From contig OZ244055.1 of assembly GCA_965214975.1 (NCBI GenBank), forward strand, positions 1,116,001 to 1,180,000: DNA of 64,000 nt, written 5' to 3'. Positions within the stretch are counted from its first letter, which is position 1. Every line of letters begins with the position of its first letter. The stretch is from JAJEBT01 sp965214975. GTDB taxonomy: Bacteria > Pseudomonadota > Alphaproteobacteria > MPNO01 > UBA830. The notes under the pieces are model-generated. The model was not told where the DNA came from. It worked only from the letters and a program-made list of their open reading frames with translations, and made no database searches. The translations under genes were made by a program, and so were the position numbers. Shown piece after piece: positions 20,133-31,451 of this stretch.

Positions 20133-20611
20133 CACGCCGCCCCGCGGGCCGCGGCGAGCAGGACGAAGGCGATCGCTCCGGCGGCGACGTCGTCCGCCAT
20201 CACCCCCAACGCGCCGCCGAAGCCCCGCTCCACCGCGGAAACCGGCCACGGCTTGACGATGTCGAGCGCGCGGAAGAGCGCGAACGCCGCGGCGTACCAC
20301 CAGACGTCCGCCGGCACGGCGGCAAGCGCGAGAAGCTGGCCGGCCGCCTCGTCGATCACGATCGGGCCGGGATCCTCCTCGCCGGCGTGCCTGAGATACC
20401 GTGCCGACGCCCAGAGGCCGGCGGCGAAGACGGCCGCCGCCGCGGCGATCAGCCAGAGGCGCCCGAAGGCCGCGGCCGCGAACCACGCCGGGACGAGAAC
20501 CGCCAGCGACCCCCAGGTGCCGGGGGCGCCGGGCAGCAGGCCGGCGCCCCCGGCGGTGGCGACGAACGCGGCGGGGTCGCCGAGCCGCAGCCCCTCGGGC
20601 AGGCGGGTCAC
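20132..20611 (-). CDS. pgpA: phosphatidylglycerophosphatase A
   Basis: A 159-residue integral membrane phosphatase that dephosphorylates phosphatidylglycerophosphate to phosphatidylglycerol. It has the family blocks GAGLLPGAPGTWGSLAVL, DPGPIVIDEAAGQLLAL and the C-terminal ADDVAAGAIA acidic motif. Four hydrophobic segments are visible. The GTG start (VTRLPEGLRLGDPAAFVATA) overlaps the ispDF stop by 4 nt. Placing pgpA after ispDF and before pncC is a conserved alphaproteobacterial arrangement. Confidence 0.92.
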   Translation of the reverse strand: MTRLPEGLRLGDPAAFVATAGGAGLLPGAPGTWGSLAVLVPAWFAAAAFGRLWLIAAAAAVFAAGLWASARYLRHAGEEDPGPIVIDEAAGQLLALAAVPADVWWYAAAFALFRALDIVKPWPVSAVERGFGGALGVMADDVAAGAIAFVLLAAARGAA

Positions 20612-21774
20612 GGGGAATCCGGCAGCGCGACGGTGGCGGTGGCCTGCGCGGCGACCGCTTCGCCGCGCCCCAGAAAGCCCAGCCCCTCGGTGGTCGTGCC
20701 CTTGACGCTCACGCGGTCGACGTCGAGGGCGAGCATGTCCGCGACCTCGCGGCGCATGGCGTCGCGATGGGGGGCGATCCTCGGGGTCTCGCAGACGACG
20801 GTGACGTCGACGTGGACGATGCGCCCGCCGCGCCGGGCGACGAGCTCGGCGGCCCGGACGGCGAACAGCCGCGACGGCGCGTTCCTCCAGCGGTCGTCGG
20901 AGTCCGGGAAACGGGATCCGATGTCGCCGGCGGAGATCGCGCCGAGAAGCGCGTCGGTGACGGCGTGCAGCGCGACATCCGCGTCCGAGTGCCCCCGGAG
21001 GCCGCCGTCGTGGGGGACGCGGACGCCGCAGAGCGTCACGTGGTCGCCCGCGCCGACGGCATGGACGTCGAAGCCGTTGCCCGTCCTGGTGTGCATTCCG
21101 TCGGCGGCCATGATCCGTTCGGCGCGCGCGAGATCCTCCCGCGCCGTGATCTTGAGATTGTCCCAGCTCCCGGAGACGAGGGCAACGCGCAGGCCGGCGC
21201 GGGCGGCGACGTCGGCGTCGTCCGTCAGCCCCTCGTCCGGCGCCGCGCGGTGGGCCGAGAGCACCTCCGCGAAGCGGAATCCCTGGGGCGTCTGCGCGCG
21301 CCAGAGACCGTCGCGCGCGACGGTTCCGGCGACCGCCGGCGGATCGCCCTCCCCCCTCTTGAGGGTGTCGCCGACGGGAAGGGCCGGAACCGCGCCGGCG
21401 GAGCGGCCGAGCTCCGCGAGCACGCGGTCGGTCAGCGCCCGGCCGGGGAAGGGCCGCGCCGCGTCGTGGATCAGGACGCGCCCGGGCGCCGCGGACGCCA
21501 GGCGCTCGAGCCCCGCGCGGCCGGACCGCTGGCGGGTGGCGCCGCCCCGGACCGGGGGCGGCAGGTCGAGCCCGGCGACGGCGCGGCGGTATTGCGCGTC
21601 GTCGCCGGCGCGGATGACCACCTGGACCGAATCGACGCCGGGATGGCCCGCGAACGCGTCGACGGCGTGGCGGAGAACCGGCCGGCCCGACAGCTCCAGG
21701 TACTGCTTCGGGACGTCGCCGCCGACGCGGGCGCCGGACCCGCCGGCGAGGATGAGGGCGACGCAGCCGGTCAT
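20608..21774 (-). CDS. ispDF: bifunctional IspD/IspF: MEP cytidylyltransferase and ME-cPP synthase
   Basis: A 388-residue fusion catalysing two steps of the MEP isoprenoid pathway. The IspD part (about 1-225) starts with ALILAGGSGARVGGDVPKQY and includes RVLIHDAARPFPGRALTD. The IspF part (from about 230) has GNGFDVHAVGAGDHV, the metal-binding HSDADVALHAVTDALLGAI and VSVKGTTTEGLGFLGRGE. The intervening CTP-dependent kinase IspE is not in the window. I placed the start at the ATG at 21774 (MTGCVALILAGG), since the upstream frame is arginine-rich and unconserved. It diverges from ntrB across 184 nt. The dusB gene usually found between these two in relatives is missing. Confidence 0.95.
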   Translation of the reverse strand: MTGCVALILAGGSGARVGGDVPKQYLELSGRPVLRHAVDAFAGHPGVDSVQVVIRAGDDAQYRRAVAGLDLPPPVRGGATRQRSGRAGLERLASAAPGRVLIHDAARPFPGRALTDRVLAELGRSAGAVPALPVGDTLKRGEGDPPAVAGTVARDGLWRAQTPQGFRFAEVLSAHRAAPDEGLTDDADVAARAGLRVALVSGSWDNLKITAREDLARAERIMAADGMHTRTGNGFDVHAVGAGDHVTLCGVRVPHDGGLRGHSDADVALHAVTDALLGAISAGDIGSRFPDSDDRWRNAPSRLFAVRAAELVARRGGRIVHVDVTVVCETPRIAPHRDAMRREVADMLALDVDRVSVKGTTTEGLGFLGRGEAVAAQATATVALPDSP

Positions 21775-21893
21775 GTCGCGAAGCCTCCGCGGAAGGCGGA
21801 ACCGTGGGCGGGCGCCGGGCCGGTCCGCAAGCCGGCACACTCAAGCCGAAAACGCCGGCGGAGACAACCGCCCCCGGGGTGCTTCCGGGATTC

Positions 21894-21922
21894 TTGAAGG
21901 GCCCGCCGTCTCGCCCTACGAT
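21894..21922 (+). promoter_or_regulatory. candidate sigma70 promoter of the ntr operon
   Basis: TTGAAG at 21894-21899 and TACGAT at 21917-21922 have the ideal 17-nt spacing. Transcription would start near 21929, about 30 nt upstream of the ntrB start. A GTGCAC palindrome (21924-21929) lies at the expected start point. The match is four of six for each box, with no direct evidence of use. Confidence 0.45.
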
Positions 21923-21958
21923 TGTGCACGATCCGAACAGTTGCGGAGCGTTGCCCGA

Positions 21959-23109
21959 ATGATGGTCACTTCGGCCGGAGGCGTCCGCGCTCCGGAGACG
22001 CCGGTTGCCGCTTCGGCGCCCGCCGGGGAGGCGGTCCGGCCGTCGGCCGGCGACGTTCTCCGGGCGCTCCCGTTCGCGGTGCTCGCGGTCGGCGAGGACG
22101 GTCGGGTCGTTCTCGCCAACCCGGCCGCCGAGCAGTTTCTCGGCCGCGGCGCCGCAAGGCTCGTGGGCCGCCCTCTCGGCGAGCTGTTCCCTCCGGACAG
22201 CCCGCTTTTCTCCCTGCTCTCCCAGGCGGCGGCGTCGGGTTCGGGCGTCACCGAGCACGACGTCCCGCTGTCCAGGAGGACCGGCGACAGCCACGTGGTG
22301 ACCGTCGCGCCGGCCGGCGAGGACGGGCGGCAGGCGATCGTGTCGTTCCATGCCCGGTCGATCGCCCGTCGGTTCGGGAACCGCATGGTCCATCGCCACG
22401 CGGCGCGCTCGGTGACCGGGCTTGCGGCACTGCTGGCCCACGAGGTCAGGAACCCGCTGGCCGGCATCCGCGGCGCCGCCCAGCTGCTCGAGGAGACCCT
22501 GGACGGCGAGGACGACCGCGCGCTGACCCGGATGATCCGCGACGAGAGCGACCGCATCTGCCGGCTGGTCGACCGCATGGACCAGTTCTCGGAGGACGGC
22601 CTTTCGCGCCGGGCCGTCAACGTCCATGCGGTCCTCGAGCACGTCCGCCGCATCGCCGAGGCCGGGTTCGGTCGCCACGTGCGCTTCGTCGAGAGCTACG
22701 ATCCGTCCCTTCCGCCGACCGGCGGCGACTCCGACCGGCTCGTCCAGGCGTTTCTCAACGTCGTCAAGAACGCCTGCGAGGCGGTTCCCGGGGACGGCGG
22801 CGAGATCCGTCTCGGGACGACCTACCACCACGGCCTGCGGCTCCGGCTCCCGGGAGGCGGCAGCCGCGCCGCGCTGCCGCTCGTGATCTCGGTCGCCGAC
22901 AACGGCCCCGGCGTCCGCGAGGAGATGGCGGACCAGATCTTCGACCCCTTCGTGACGACGAAGACCGACGGGTCCGGGCTCGGCCTCGCGCTCGCGGCCA
23001 AGACCGTTGCCGACCACGGCGGCACGATCGAGTTCGACAGCAGCGGCCGGGGCACGGTTTTCCGGATCAGGCTTCCGGCCTGCGGGAACCCGCCGGAGGG
23101 CGGCCCCCG

Positions 23110-23113
<4 letters not shown>
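21959..23113 (+). CDS. ntrB: nitrogen regulation sensor histidine kinase NtrB
   Basis: A 384-residue cytoplasmic kinase with an N-terminal PAS domain (about residues 30-140), a HisKA domain whose phospho-acceptor is in LLAHEVRNPLAGIRGAAQLL, and an ATPase domain with QAFLNVVKNACEAVPGDGG, VADNGPGV and GSGLGLALAAKTVADHGG. NtrB phosphorylates NtrC under nitrogen limitation, controlled by PII. Two in-frame ATGs (21959 and 21962) follow a GGAG 9-12 nt upstream, so either may be used. The stop overlaps the ntrC ATG. Confidence 0.95.
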
Positions 23114-24528
<1,415 letters not shown>

Positions 24529-26783
24529 GGGAGCCGCGGGCCGCGCCGGTCCGGCCGGGCTCGCCGGCAGGCGCCGGCATCCGGACCTGCTGCGCGGGCT
24601 GCGGCGCTGGACCGGCCGCGTCGCCCTCGGCCGCAAGCTCGCGGTCGCGCTCGCCGCGCTCGCCGTCTGCTCCGCGGTCGCCACCGCCGTCGCGCTGTCG
24701 CGCATGACCTCGTTCGGCGACACCAGGCTGGCGCTGATCCTGCTGCAGGTCGACCTGGCGCTGTTTCTTCTTCTCGCGCTGGTCGTCATCCGCAACCTTC
24801 TCCGCCTGAGACGGGGCTACCGGGAAGGCCTCGCGTCGTCGCGGCTGCACCGGCGCCTGGTCCTGCTGTTCAGCCTGATCGCCCTCGTGCCCGCGATCGT
24901 CGTCTCGGTGTTTTCCGCGAGCTTTCTCAACCTGGGCTTCGAGGCGTGGTTCAGCGACCGCGTGCGCACCGCCGTGCTTGATTCACGGGCGGTGGCGGAG
25001 GCCTACCTGAAGGAGCACCGGCAGGCGATTCGCGGCGACACCCTGTCGATGGCGCGCGATCTCGAGCGCGCCGCCTACCTCGCCTACGCCAACCCCCGCA
25101 AGTTCCAGCAGATCGTCGTGACCCAGGGCCTCATACGCAATCTCAGCGAGGCCTACGTCTTCGACGGCACCGGCAACGTGCTCGCGCGCTGGAAACAGAC
25201 CTACATCCTGGACGAGACCGGACCGCCGCTCGCCGCCGTCGACCGCGCCCGCGAGGGCGAGGTGGCGGTGCTCGCCGGCGGCGCGGACGACCGCGTGCGG
25301 GCCGTCATCCGGCTCGACCGCATGGTCGACGTCTTTCTCTACGTGAGCCGCCACGTCGAGTTCAGGGTTCTCGAGCACATCGAGAAGACCCGGAGGGCCG
25401 CGGAGGAGTACCGGGACGTCGAGGGCCGGCGGGGCGAGGTCGAGGTGACGTTCGCGATGATCTACGTGCTCGTCGGGCTGCTACTGCTGCTCGCCGCCGT
25501 CTGGGTGGGGCAGATCTTCGCCAACCGGATCTCGGAGCCGGTCTCGGCGCTCGCCGGCGCCACGGAACGGGTGGGCGCGGGCGATCTCTCGGTGCGCATC
25601 GACGAGGATCCGCACAGCGACGAGGTCGGGCTGCTCGGGCGCGCGTTCAACCGCATGGCCGAGCGGCTCGAGCGCCAGCACCTCGCCCTGGTGGAGGCCA
25701 ACCGCAAGCTCGCCGACCGCCGCAACTTCATCGAGACTGTCCTTTCCGGCGTTTCCGCGGGCGTCATCGGGCTCGACGGCGACGGGCGGATCAACGTCGC
25801 CAACCGTTCGGCGTCGACGCTTCTCGAACGGGATCTCGACGCCGAGATCGGCACCGCCATGGGCGCCCTCGTGCCCGAGGTCGGCGAGATGATCGCCCGC
25901 GCCCGGCGGCGGCGCGAACGGCGGGTGGAGTTCGAGATCTCCCTGCATGCCGGGAACCGGGAGCGGCGGCTCTCCGTGTGCCTGACGTCGGAGACCCAGG
26001 GCGGCGCGGTCACCGGCTTCGTCGTGACCTTCGACGACATCACCGAGCTCATCGCGGCCCAGCGCAAGGCCGCCTGGTCGGACATAGCGCGGCGCATCGC
26101 CCACGAGATCAGGAATCCGCTCACGCCGATCTCGCTGGCCGCCGAGCGCCTGCGGCGGAAGTACCTGGGCCAGATCCGCACCGACCGGGAGACCTTCTCC
26201 GACTGCACGGACACCATCATCCGCCATGTCGGCGACATCGGGCGCATGGTGGACGAGTTCTCGGAATTCGCCAGAATGCCGGAACCCGAGATGCGGGTCG
26301 CCGATCTGCGCGCGATCTGCCGCGACGCGGTGACGCTGCTGCGGAACGCGCGGCCCGATCTCGACTTCGAGACCGATCTGCCGGCGGAGCCGGTGGAGAT
26401 CGTCTGCGACCCGGACCAGATCGCCCGGGTGCTGACCAATCTGGTCCAGAACGCGGTGGACGCCGTCGACGGCCGCCCGCCCGGAGAGAGGCTGCCGCGG
26501 GGCCGGATCGGGCTCGCGCTCGCCGGGGAGGGCGCCGACGCCGTCCTTGAGGTCCGCGACAACGGAAAGGGCCTGCCGGATCTCGCGGTGGAACGGCTCA
26601 CCGAGCCCTACGTGACGACGCGCGAGGGCGGCACCGGCCTCGGGCTGGCCATTGTCAAGAAGGTGCTGGTGGACCATCATGGCGAACTGGCGCTCGGCGG
26701 CCGCGCCGGGGGCGGCACGGCCGCCACGGTCCGGCTCCGGAGGGATCCCGACGCGGGGGCGGCAAGCGGCGGGGAGAGCGACC

Positions 26784-28169
26784 ATGGCGGCTGAGGTTCT
26801 CATCGTCGACGACGAGGCGGACATCTGCCGCATGGTCTCGGACATCCTCCGGGACGAGGGCTATTCCTGCCACGTCGCCCACGACGGCGACGCCGCGCTG
26901 CGGGGGCTCGACGCGCTCCATCCGGATCTGGTGGTTCTCGACATCTGGCTCGAGAACAGCAGGCTCGACGGCATGGACATCCTCCGTCAGGTGCGCGAGC
27001 AGCGCCCGGCCCTGCCGGTGGTGATGATGAGCGGCCACGGCACCATCGAGACCGCCGTCGAGGCGACCAAGCTCGGCGCCTACGATTTCCTCGAGAAGCC
27101 GTTCAAGGTCGACCGGCTGGTGCTCACCGCCGGCCGGGCGCTCCAGTCCGCGCAGTTGCGGCGCGAGTATCTCGACCTCCGCCAGCGCACCGACCTGGTG
27201 GAGGAGCCGGTCGGAGACTCGAGGGCCATGCAGCAGCTGGAGGCCGTGGTGGCGAAAGTCGCCCCGACGGACAGCCGCGTCCTGATTCTGGGGCCTCCGG
27301 GATCGGGCAAGGAGGTGTTCGCGAGACAGCTGCACCGGCGTTCGGCGAGGGCGGGGAACGCCTTCGTGGTCGTCAACTGCGCCGACATGGCGCCGGAGCG
27401 CATGGAGAGGGAGCTCTTCGGGGAGAGCGCCGCGGGTTCGGCGGCCAGCGCGGGCGCGCTGCAGGAGGCGCGTCGCGGCACGCTTCTGCTCGACGAGGTC
27501 TGCGACATGCCGCTGGAGACCCAGGGCAAGTTCGTGCGCGTGCTGCACGACCGCGTGTTCACCCGCGACGGCCGGGGGGCGCAGATCCCGATCGACGTCC
27601 GGGTCGTCGCCTCCAGCAACCGGAACGTCGAGGACGAGGTCGCGGCGGGACGGTTCCGCGAGGATCTGTACTACCGCCTGAACGTCGTGCCGGTTCGCGT
27701 CCCGCCGCTTCGCGAGCGGCGCGAGGACATTCCCGCGCTGGCGGCCTGCTTCGCCGAGAAGGCGGCGCGCGCCTCGGGCCTGGCGCCGCGGCGGTTCTCG
27801 GAAGAGGCGATCGCCGCGCTGCAGGTCTCCAGCTGGCCGGGCAACATCCGGCAGCTGCGGAACGTCGTCGAGTGGGCGCTGATCATGGCGCCCGGGGACG
27901 CCTCGGATCCGGTGGCCGCGGAAGACCTGCCGCCCGACCTCCTCGGCGGCCGTTCGGCGGCCGACGGCGCCGAGGCGGGAACGAGGCTGCTCTCGCTGCC
28001 CCTGCGCGACGCGCGGGCGGAGTTCGAGCGCCGCTATCTCGAGGCCCAGCTATCGAGGTTCCCCAGCGTCTCCGAGGCCGCGCAGGCGATCGGGATGGAC
28101 CGGACGGCGCTGCACCGCAAGCTCAAGCTCCTCGGCATCGGCGGACGCGACGCCGCGGACCCGCGCTGA
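26784..28169 (+). CDS. ntrX: response regulator NtrX, sigma54-type ATPase without GAFTGA loop
   Basis: A 461-residue response regulator partnered with NtrY. The receiver domain has its aspartate in LVVLDIWLENS. The AAA+ domain has Walker A GPPGSGKE and Walker B TLLLDEVCDMP. The C-terminal Fis-like helix-turn-helix is VSEAAQAIGMDRTALHRKL. The stretch that should hold the sigma54-contact GAFTGA motif reads ELFGESAAGSAASAGALQEA, so the loop is absent. That is typical of alphaproteobacterial NtrX and suggests it does not activate sigma54 in the ordinary way. It overlaps ntrY by 11 nt. Confidence 0.95.
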   Translation: MAAEVLIVDDEADICRMVSDILRDEGYSCHVAHDGDAALRGLDALHPDLVVLDIWLENSRLDGMDILRQVREQRPALPVVMMSGHGTIETAVEATKLGAYDFLEKPFKVDRLVLTAGRALQSAQLRREYLDLRQRTDLVEEPVGDSRAMQQLEAVVAKVAPTDSRVLILGPPGSGKEVFARQLHRRSARAGNAFVVVNCADMAPERMERELFGESAAGSAASAGALQEARRGTLLLDEVCDMPLETQGKFVRVLHDRVFTRDGRGAQIPIDVRVVASSNRNVEDEVAAGRFREDLYYRLNVVPVRVPPLRERREDIPALAACFAEKAARASGLAPRRFSEEAIAALQVSSWPGNIRQLRNVVEWALIMAPGDASDPVAAEDLPPDLLGGRSAADGAEAGTRLLSLPLRDARAEFERRYLEAQLSRFPSVSEAAQAIGMDRTALHRKLKLLGIGGRDAADPR

Positions 28170-28190
28170 CGGGCCCCGGGGCGGCCCCGC

Positions 28191-29573
28191 ATGAACATCA
28201 TCGTCTGCGGCGCGGGCCAGGTCGGCTACCACATCGCGCGCCAGCTCTCCAGCGAGGGCCACAACATCACCGTGGTCGATTCGTCGCCCGAGAACATCCG
28301 CCGGGTCGACGACGCGCTCGACGTGCGCAGCGTGGAGGGCTTCGCCTCGCTGCCGCACGTTCTCGACCGGGCCAACGCCGCCGAGGCCGACATGCTGATC
28401 GCGGTGACCCAGGCCGACGAGGTCAACATGGTCGCCTGCCAGGTCGCGCATTCGCTCTTCAACGTTCCGGTCAAGATCGCGCGGGTCCGCAACCAGGAGT
28501 ATCTGCAGCCGATCTGGGCGGACCTGTTCAGCCGCGACCACATGCCGATCGACGTCATCATCTCCCCCGAAAAGGAGGTCGCGCGCACCATCGCCCGGGA
28601 TCTCGCGGTGCCGGGGGCCTTCGACGCCATTCCGGCGGTGGACGGCAAGGTGCAGATCATCGGCGTGCACTGCAACGAGGACTGCCCGGTGCTCCACACG
28701 CCGCTCCGGCAGCTCTCCGGGGTGTTCCCCGACATCGGCATCATCGTGATCGGCATCATCCGGGACGGACAGACCGTCAGGCCGACCTCCAGCGAGCAGA
28801 TGCTCGCCGGCGACGACGTCTACTTCATATCGGACAGCGAGCACGTCGAGCGCACGCTCAGGCTCTTCGGCCACGAGGAGGGCCGGGCGCGCCACATCAT
28901 CGTCATGGGCGGCGGGAACGTCGGGCTGTTCCTTGCCGAACAGGTCCTGCAGGACCACCCCGGGGTGACGATCCGCGTGATCGAGGCCAGGAAGGAGCGC
29001 GCCGACTTCCTGTCCGGCACGCTCCAGCCGAAAGGGGTCACCGTCATTCTCGGAAACGGGCTCGAACGGGAGATCCTGGAAGAGGCGGGCGTGGCGCGGA
29101 CCGAAGCCGTCATCGCGGTGACCGACGACGACGAGAGCAACATCCTGGGCTCGCTGCTCGCCAAGCGCCACGGCGCGCAGCGCGCCATGGCGCTCGTCAA
29201 CAACACCACCTACTCGACGCTGATCACCAGCGTCGGCGTCGACGCCGTCATCGGTCCGCGCGCCATCACGGCCTCGACCATTCTCCAGCATGTCCGCCGC
29301 GGGCTGATCCGCAACGTCCACTCGCTCGGGGAGAATCTGGGGGAGGTTCTCGAGGTCGACATTCTCGAGACGTCGAGCCTGATCGACCGGGCGATCGCCG
29401 ACATCGACCTGCCCGAGGGCGCGCTGTTCGGCGCGATCGTGCGCCGGGGCCGCGTGCTGAAGCCGCGGGGGGAGACGGTGGTCGAGAAGGGCGACCGGGT
29501 GGTGTTCTTCGCGCCGCCGCACGCCGTCCAGAGCATCGCGCAGCTCTTCGCCGTCCGCCTCGAGTACTTCTGA
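28191..29573 (+). CDS. trkA: Trk system potassium uptake regulatory protein TrkA
   Basis: A 460-residue cytoplasmic subunit that gates TrkH/TrkG potassium channels. It contains two tandem RCK units, each a Rossmann NAD-binding lobe plus an RCK_C domain. The glycine motifs are IIVCGAGQVGYHIARQLS at the start and IIVMGGGNVGLFLAEQVL near residue 238. The position after ntrX is conserved across Alphaproteobacteria. No channel subunit is encoded nearby. Confidence 0.95.
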   Translation: MNIIVCGAGQVGYHIARQLSSEGHNITVVDSSPENIRRVDDALDVRSVEGFASLPHVLDRANAAEADMLIAVTQADEVNMVACQVAHSLFNVPVKIARVRNQEYLQPIWADLFSRDHMPIDVIISPEKEVARTIARDLAVPGAFDAIPAVDGKVQIIGVHCNEDCPVLHTPLRQLSGVFPDIGIIVIGIIRDGQTVRPTSSEQMLAGDDVYFISDSEHVERTLRLFGHEEGRARHIIVMGGGNVGLFLAEQVLQDHPGVTIRVIEARKERADFLSGTLQPKGVTVILGNGLEREILEEAGVARTEAVIAVTDDDESNILGSLLAKRHGAQRAMALVNNTTYSTLITSVGVDAVIGPRAITASTILQHVRRGLIRNVHSLGENLGEVLEVDILETSSLIDRAIADIDLPEGALFGAIVRRGRVLKPRGETVVEKGDRVVFFAPPHAVQSIAQLFAVRLEYF

Positions 29574-29575
29574 CG

Positions 29576-30433
29576 GTGCCGCGGGTCTCCTACGTCAACG
29601 GCCGCTTCGTCCCCCACGGGCGGGCGCGGGTCCATGTCGAGGACCGCGGCTACCAGTTCGCCGACGCGGTCTACGAGGTCGTCGCCGTGACGGACGGCCG
29701 CATGGTCGACGCGGAACCGCATTTCCGGAGACTCGAGCGGTCGTTGCGCGAGATCCGCGCCGACCTGCCGTTCACCTTCGGGCAGTTCGCCGTCAAGGTC
29801 GACCGCCTTCTGCGGCTGAACCGGACCCGCGGCGGCGCGCTCTACGTGCAGGTGTCCCGGGGGGTCGCGGAGCGCGACCACCGGGTGCCGTCCGCGGCGA
29901 GGCTTTCGGTCGTGATGACGCTGCGCCCGCTGCGCCGGCCCGCGCCGGAGCTGGCCAGGCGGGGGGTGGCGGTGGTCACGGCGCCCGACATGCGCTGGAA
30001 GCGCCCCGACATCAAGTCGGTGGGCCTGCTCGCCAACGTGCTCGCCAAGGACGACGCGGCGGCCGCCGGCGCCTACGAGACCTGGCTGCGCGACGCCGGG
30101 GGCGGGATCACCGAAGGCGCGTCGACCAACGCCTGGATCGTGGCGGACGGCACCCTGGTGACGCGTCCCGCCGACGGCAGCATTCTCGACGGCGTGACGC
30201 GCCGGGCGCTGCTGCGGATCGCGGCGGAAAACGGCGTTCCCGCGGCCGAAAGGGCGTTCGGCGTGGACGAGGCGCTGGCCGCGGACGAGGCCTTCCTCAG
30301 CAGCACCTCCGCGTTCGTGCTTCCCGTCGTCCGCATCGACGGCCGGCCTGTCGGCGGCGGGGTTCCCGGGCCCCGCACGCGGAGGATGCAGGCGCTCTAC
30401 GAGGCCCATTTCCGGGACCGGACCGCGCCATGA
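29576..30433 (+). CDS. dat: D-amino-acid aminotransferase (class IV)
   Basis: A 285-residue fold-type IV pyridoxal-phosphate enzyme. The sequence VNGRFVPHGRARVHVEDRGY, the Schiff-base lysine in RPDIKSVGLLANVLAKDD and the cofactor-binding TEGASTNAWIV fit the D-alanine/branched-chain aminotransferase family. The DIKS lysine context and the trkA-dat-hfq neighbourhood favour the D-amino-acid enzyme, which supplies D-glutamate and D-alanine for peptidoglycan. Translation begins at a GTG 2 nt after the trkA stop. The 3' end overlaps the phosphatase gene (ATGA). Confidence 0.88.
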   Translation: MPRVSYVNGRFVPHGRARVHVEDRGYQFADAVYEVVAVTDGRMVDAEPHFRRLERSLREIRADLPFTFGQFAVKVDRLLRLNRTRGGALYVQVSRGVAERDHRVPSAARLSVVMTLRPLRRPAPELARRGVAVVTAPDMRWKRPDIKSVGLLANVLAKDDAAAAGAYETWLRDAGGGITEGASTNAWIVADGTLVTRPADGSILDGVTRRALLRIAAENGVPAAERAFGVDEALAADEAFLSSTSAFVLPVVRIDGRPVGGGVPGPRTRRMQALYEAHFRDRTAP

Positions 30434-31083
30434 CGGCGCGCCCGGAGGCGGTGCTCTTCGACTGGGACGGCACGCTCGTCGACAGCTGGCCGGTCATTCA
30501 CGAAAGCATGAATCTCGCCCTCTCCGCGATGGGGCGCGCCCCCTGGAGCCTCGACGAGACGCGGGAGCGGGCCCGCCGCTCCCTCAGGGACGCCTTTCCG
30601 GGGATCTTCGGGGACCGGTGGGAGGAGGCCCGCGACCTCTTCCACGGGCACTACCGCTCGCTGCACCTGTCGCGGCTCGCCGTCATCGACGGCGCCGAGG
30701 ACCTGGTCGCCGCGTTCCACGGTCTCGGCTGCAGGCTCGGCGTCGTCAGCAACAAGTCGGGCCGGCATCTGCGGGCCGAATCGGAGCACCTGGGGTGGAG
30801 CAGGTTCTTCGGCGCCCGGCTCGTCGGGGCGGGGGACGCCGAACGGGACAAGCCGGCGGTCGAGCCGGTGCTGATGGCTCTCGACGGCACGGGGATCGCG
30901 CCCTCCGGAGCCGTCTGGTTCGTCGGCGACACCTGGGTCGACATGGCCTGCGCAACGGCGGCGGGCTGCCGTTCGGTCCTGGTCGGCGACGCCGACCCGG
31001 CCGGCGACGAGTTCGCCCCGCACCGGCCCGACGCGCACTTCCCGTCGTCCCGCGAACTGCTGCGTCTTGCCAGGAACCTCTGA
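30430..31083 (+). CDS. HAD-superfamily phosphatase (phosphoglycolate-phosphatase-like)
   Basis: A 217-residue haloacid-dehalogenase-type phosphatase. All four HAD motifs are present: LFDWDGTLVDSW with the nucleophile and acid aspartates, VVSNKSG, the lysine in KPAVEPVL, and GDTWVDMACATAAG with the metal-binding aspartates. The helical cap lies in residues 20-90. The family includes phosphoglycolate phosphatase and pyrophosphatases of similar size, and the substrate cannot be set from sequence. It overlaps dat by 4 nt and precedes hfq by 56 nt. Confidence 0.85.
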   Translation: MTARPEAVLFDWDGTLVDSWPVIHESMNLALSAMGRAPWSLDETRERARRSLRDAFPGIFGDRWEEARDLFHGHYRSLHLSRLAVIDGAEDLVAAFHGLGCRLGVVSNKSGRHLRAESEHLGWSRFFGARLVGAGDAERDKPAVEPVLMALDGTGIAPSGAVWFVGDTWVDMACATAAGCRSVLVGDADPAGDEFAPHRPDAHFPSSRELLRLARNL

Positions 31084-31139
31084 GACGCCTACATTGCGGG
31101 GGCGGGCCGGAAGGGGCGCGTTCGTGGACGGAGGGAGCC

Positions 31140-31424
31140 GTGTCTGCAGGCCGAAAGGGCGAATCCGGGAATCTCCAGGACGTCTTTCTCAACCACGTGC
31201 GCAGGGCGCGGGTTCCGGTCACCGTCTTTCTCGTCAACGGCGTGCGGCTCCAGGGCGTCATCACGTCGTTCGACAGGTTCTGCATCCTTCTGCAGCGCGA
31301 CGCCCAGCTGCAGCTCGTCTACAAGCACGTCGTCTCGACCGTGATGCCGGGGTCTCCGCTGTCTCTCGACGAGATCGAGGGGACGCCGGAGAAGGAGCCC
31401 GGATCCCCGCAGGCGGCCGGCTGA
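31140..31424 (+). CDS. hfq: RNA chaperone Hfq
   Basis: A 94-residue Sm-like protein that pairs small RNAs with mRNAs. The Sm1 motif is in NLQDVFLNHVRRARVPVTVF followed by LVNGVRLQGVITSFDRF, and the Sm2 motif is YKHVVSTVMP. The start is a GTG preceded by GGAGGGA. The C-terminal 25 residues are acidic and unconserved. The position just before hflX is the classic arrangement. Confidence 0.96.
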   Translation: MSAGRKGESGNLQDVFLNHVRRARVPVTVFLVNGVRLQGVITSFDRFCILLQRDAQLQLVYKHVVSTVMPGSPLSLDEIEGTPEKEPGSPQAAG

Positions 31425-31451
31425 GGACGCGCGCCGCGCGCGGCGTCCGGC

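Noticed and set aside
20387..21958. Long in-frame extension upstream of ntrB
   Set aside because: Only the part after 21959 shows PAS and kinase motifs. The upstream part is antisense to ispDF.
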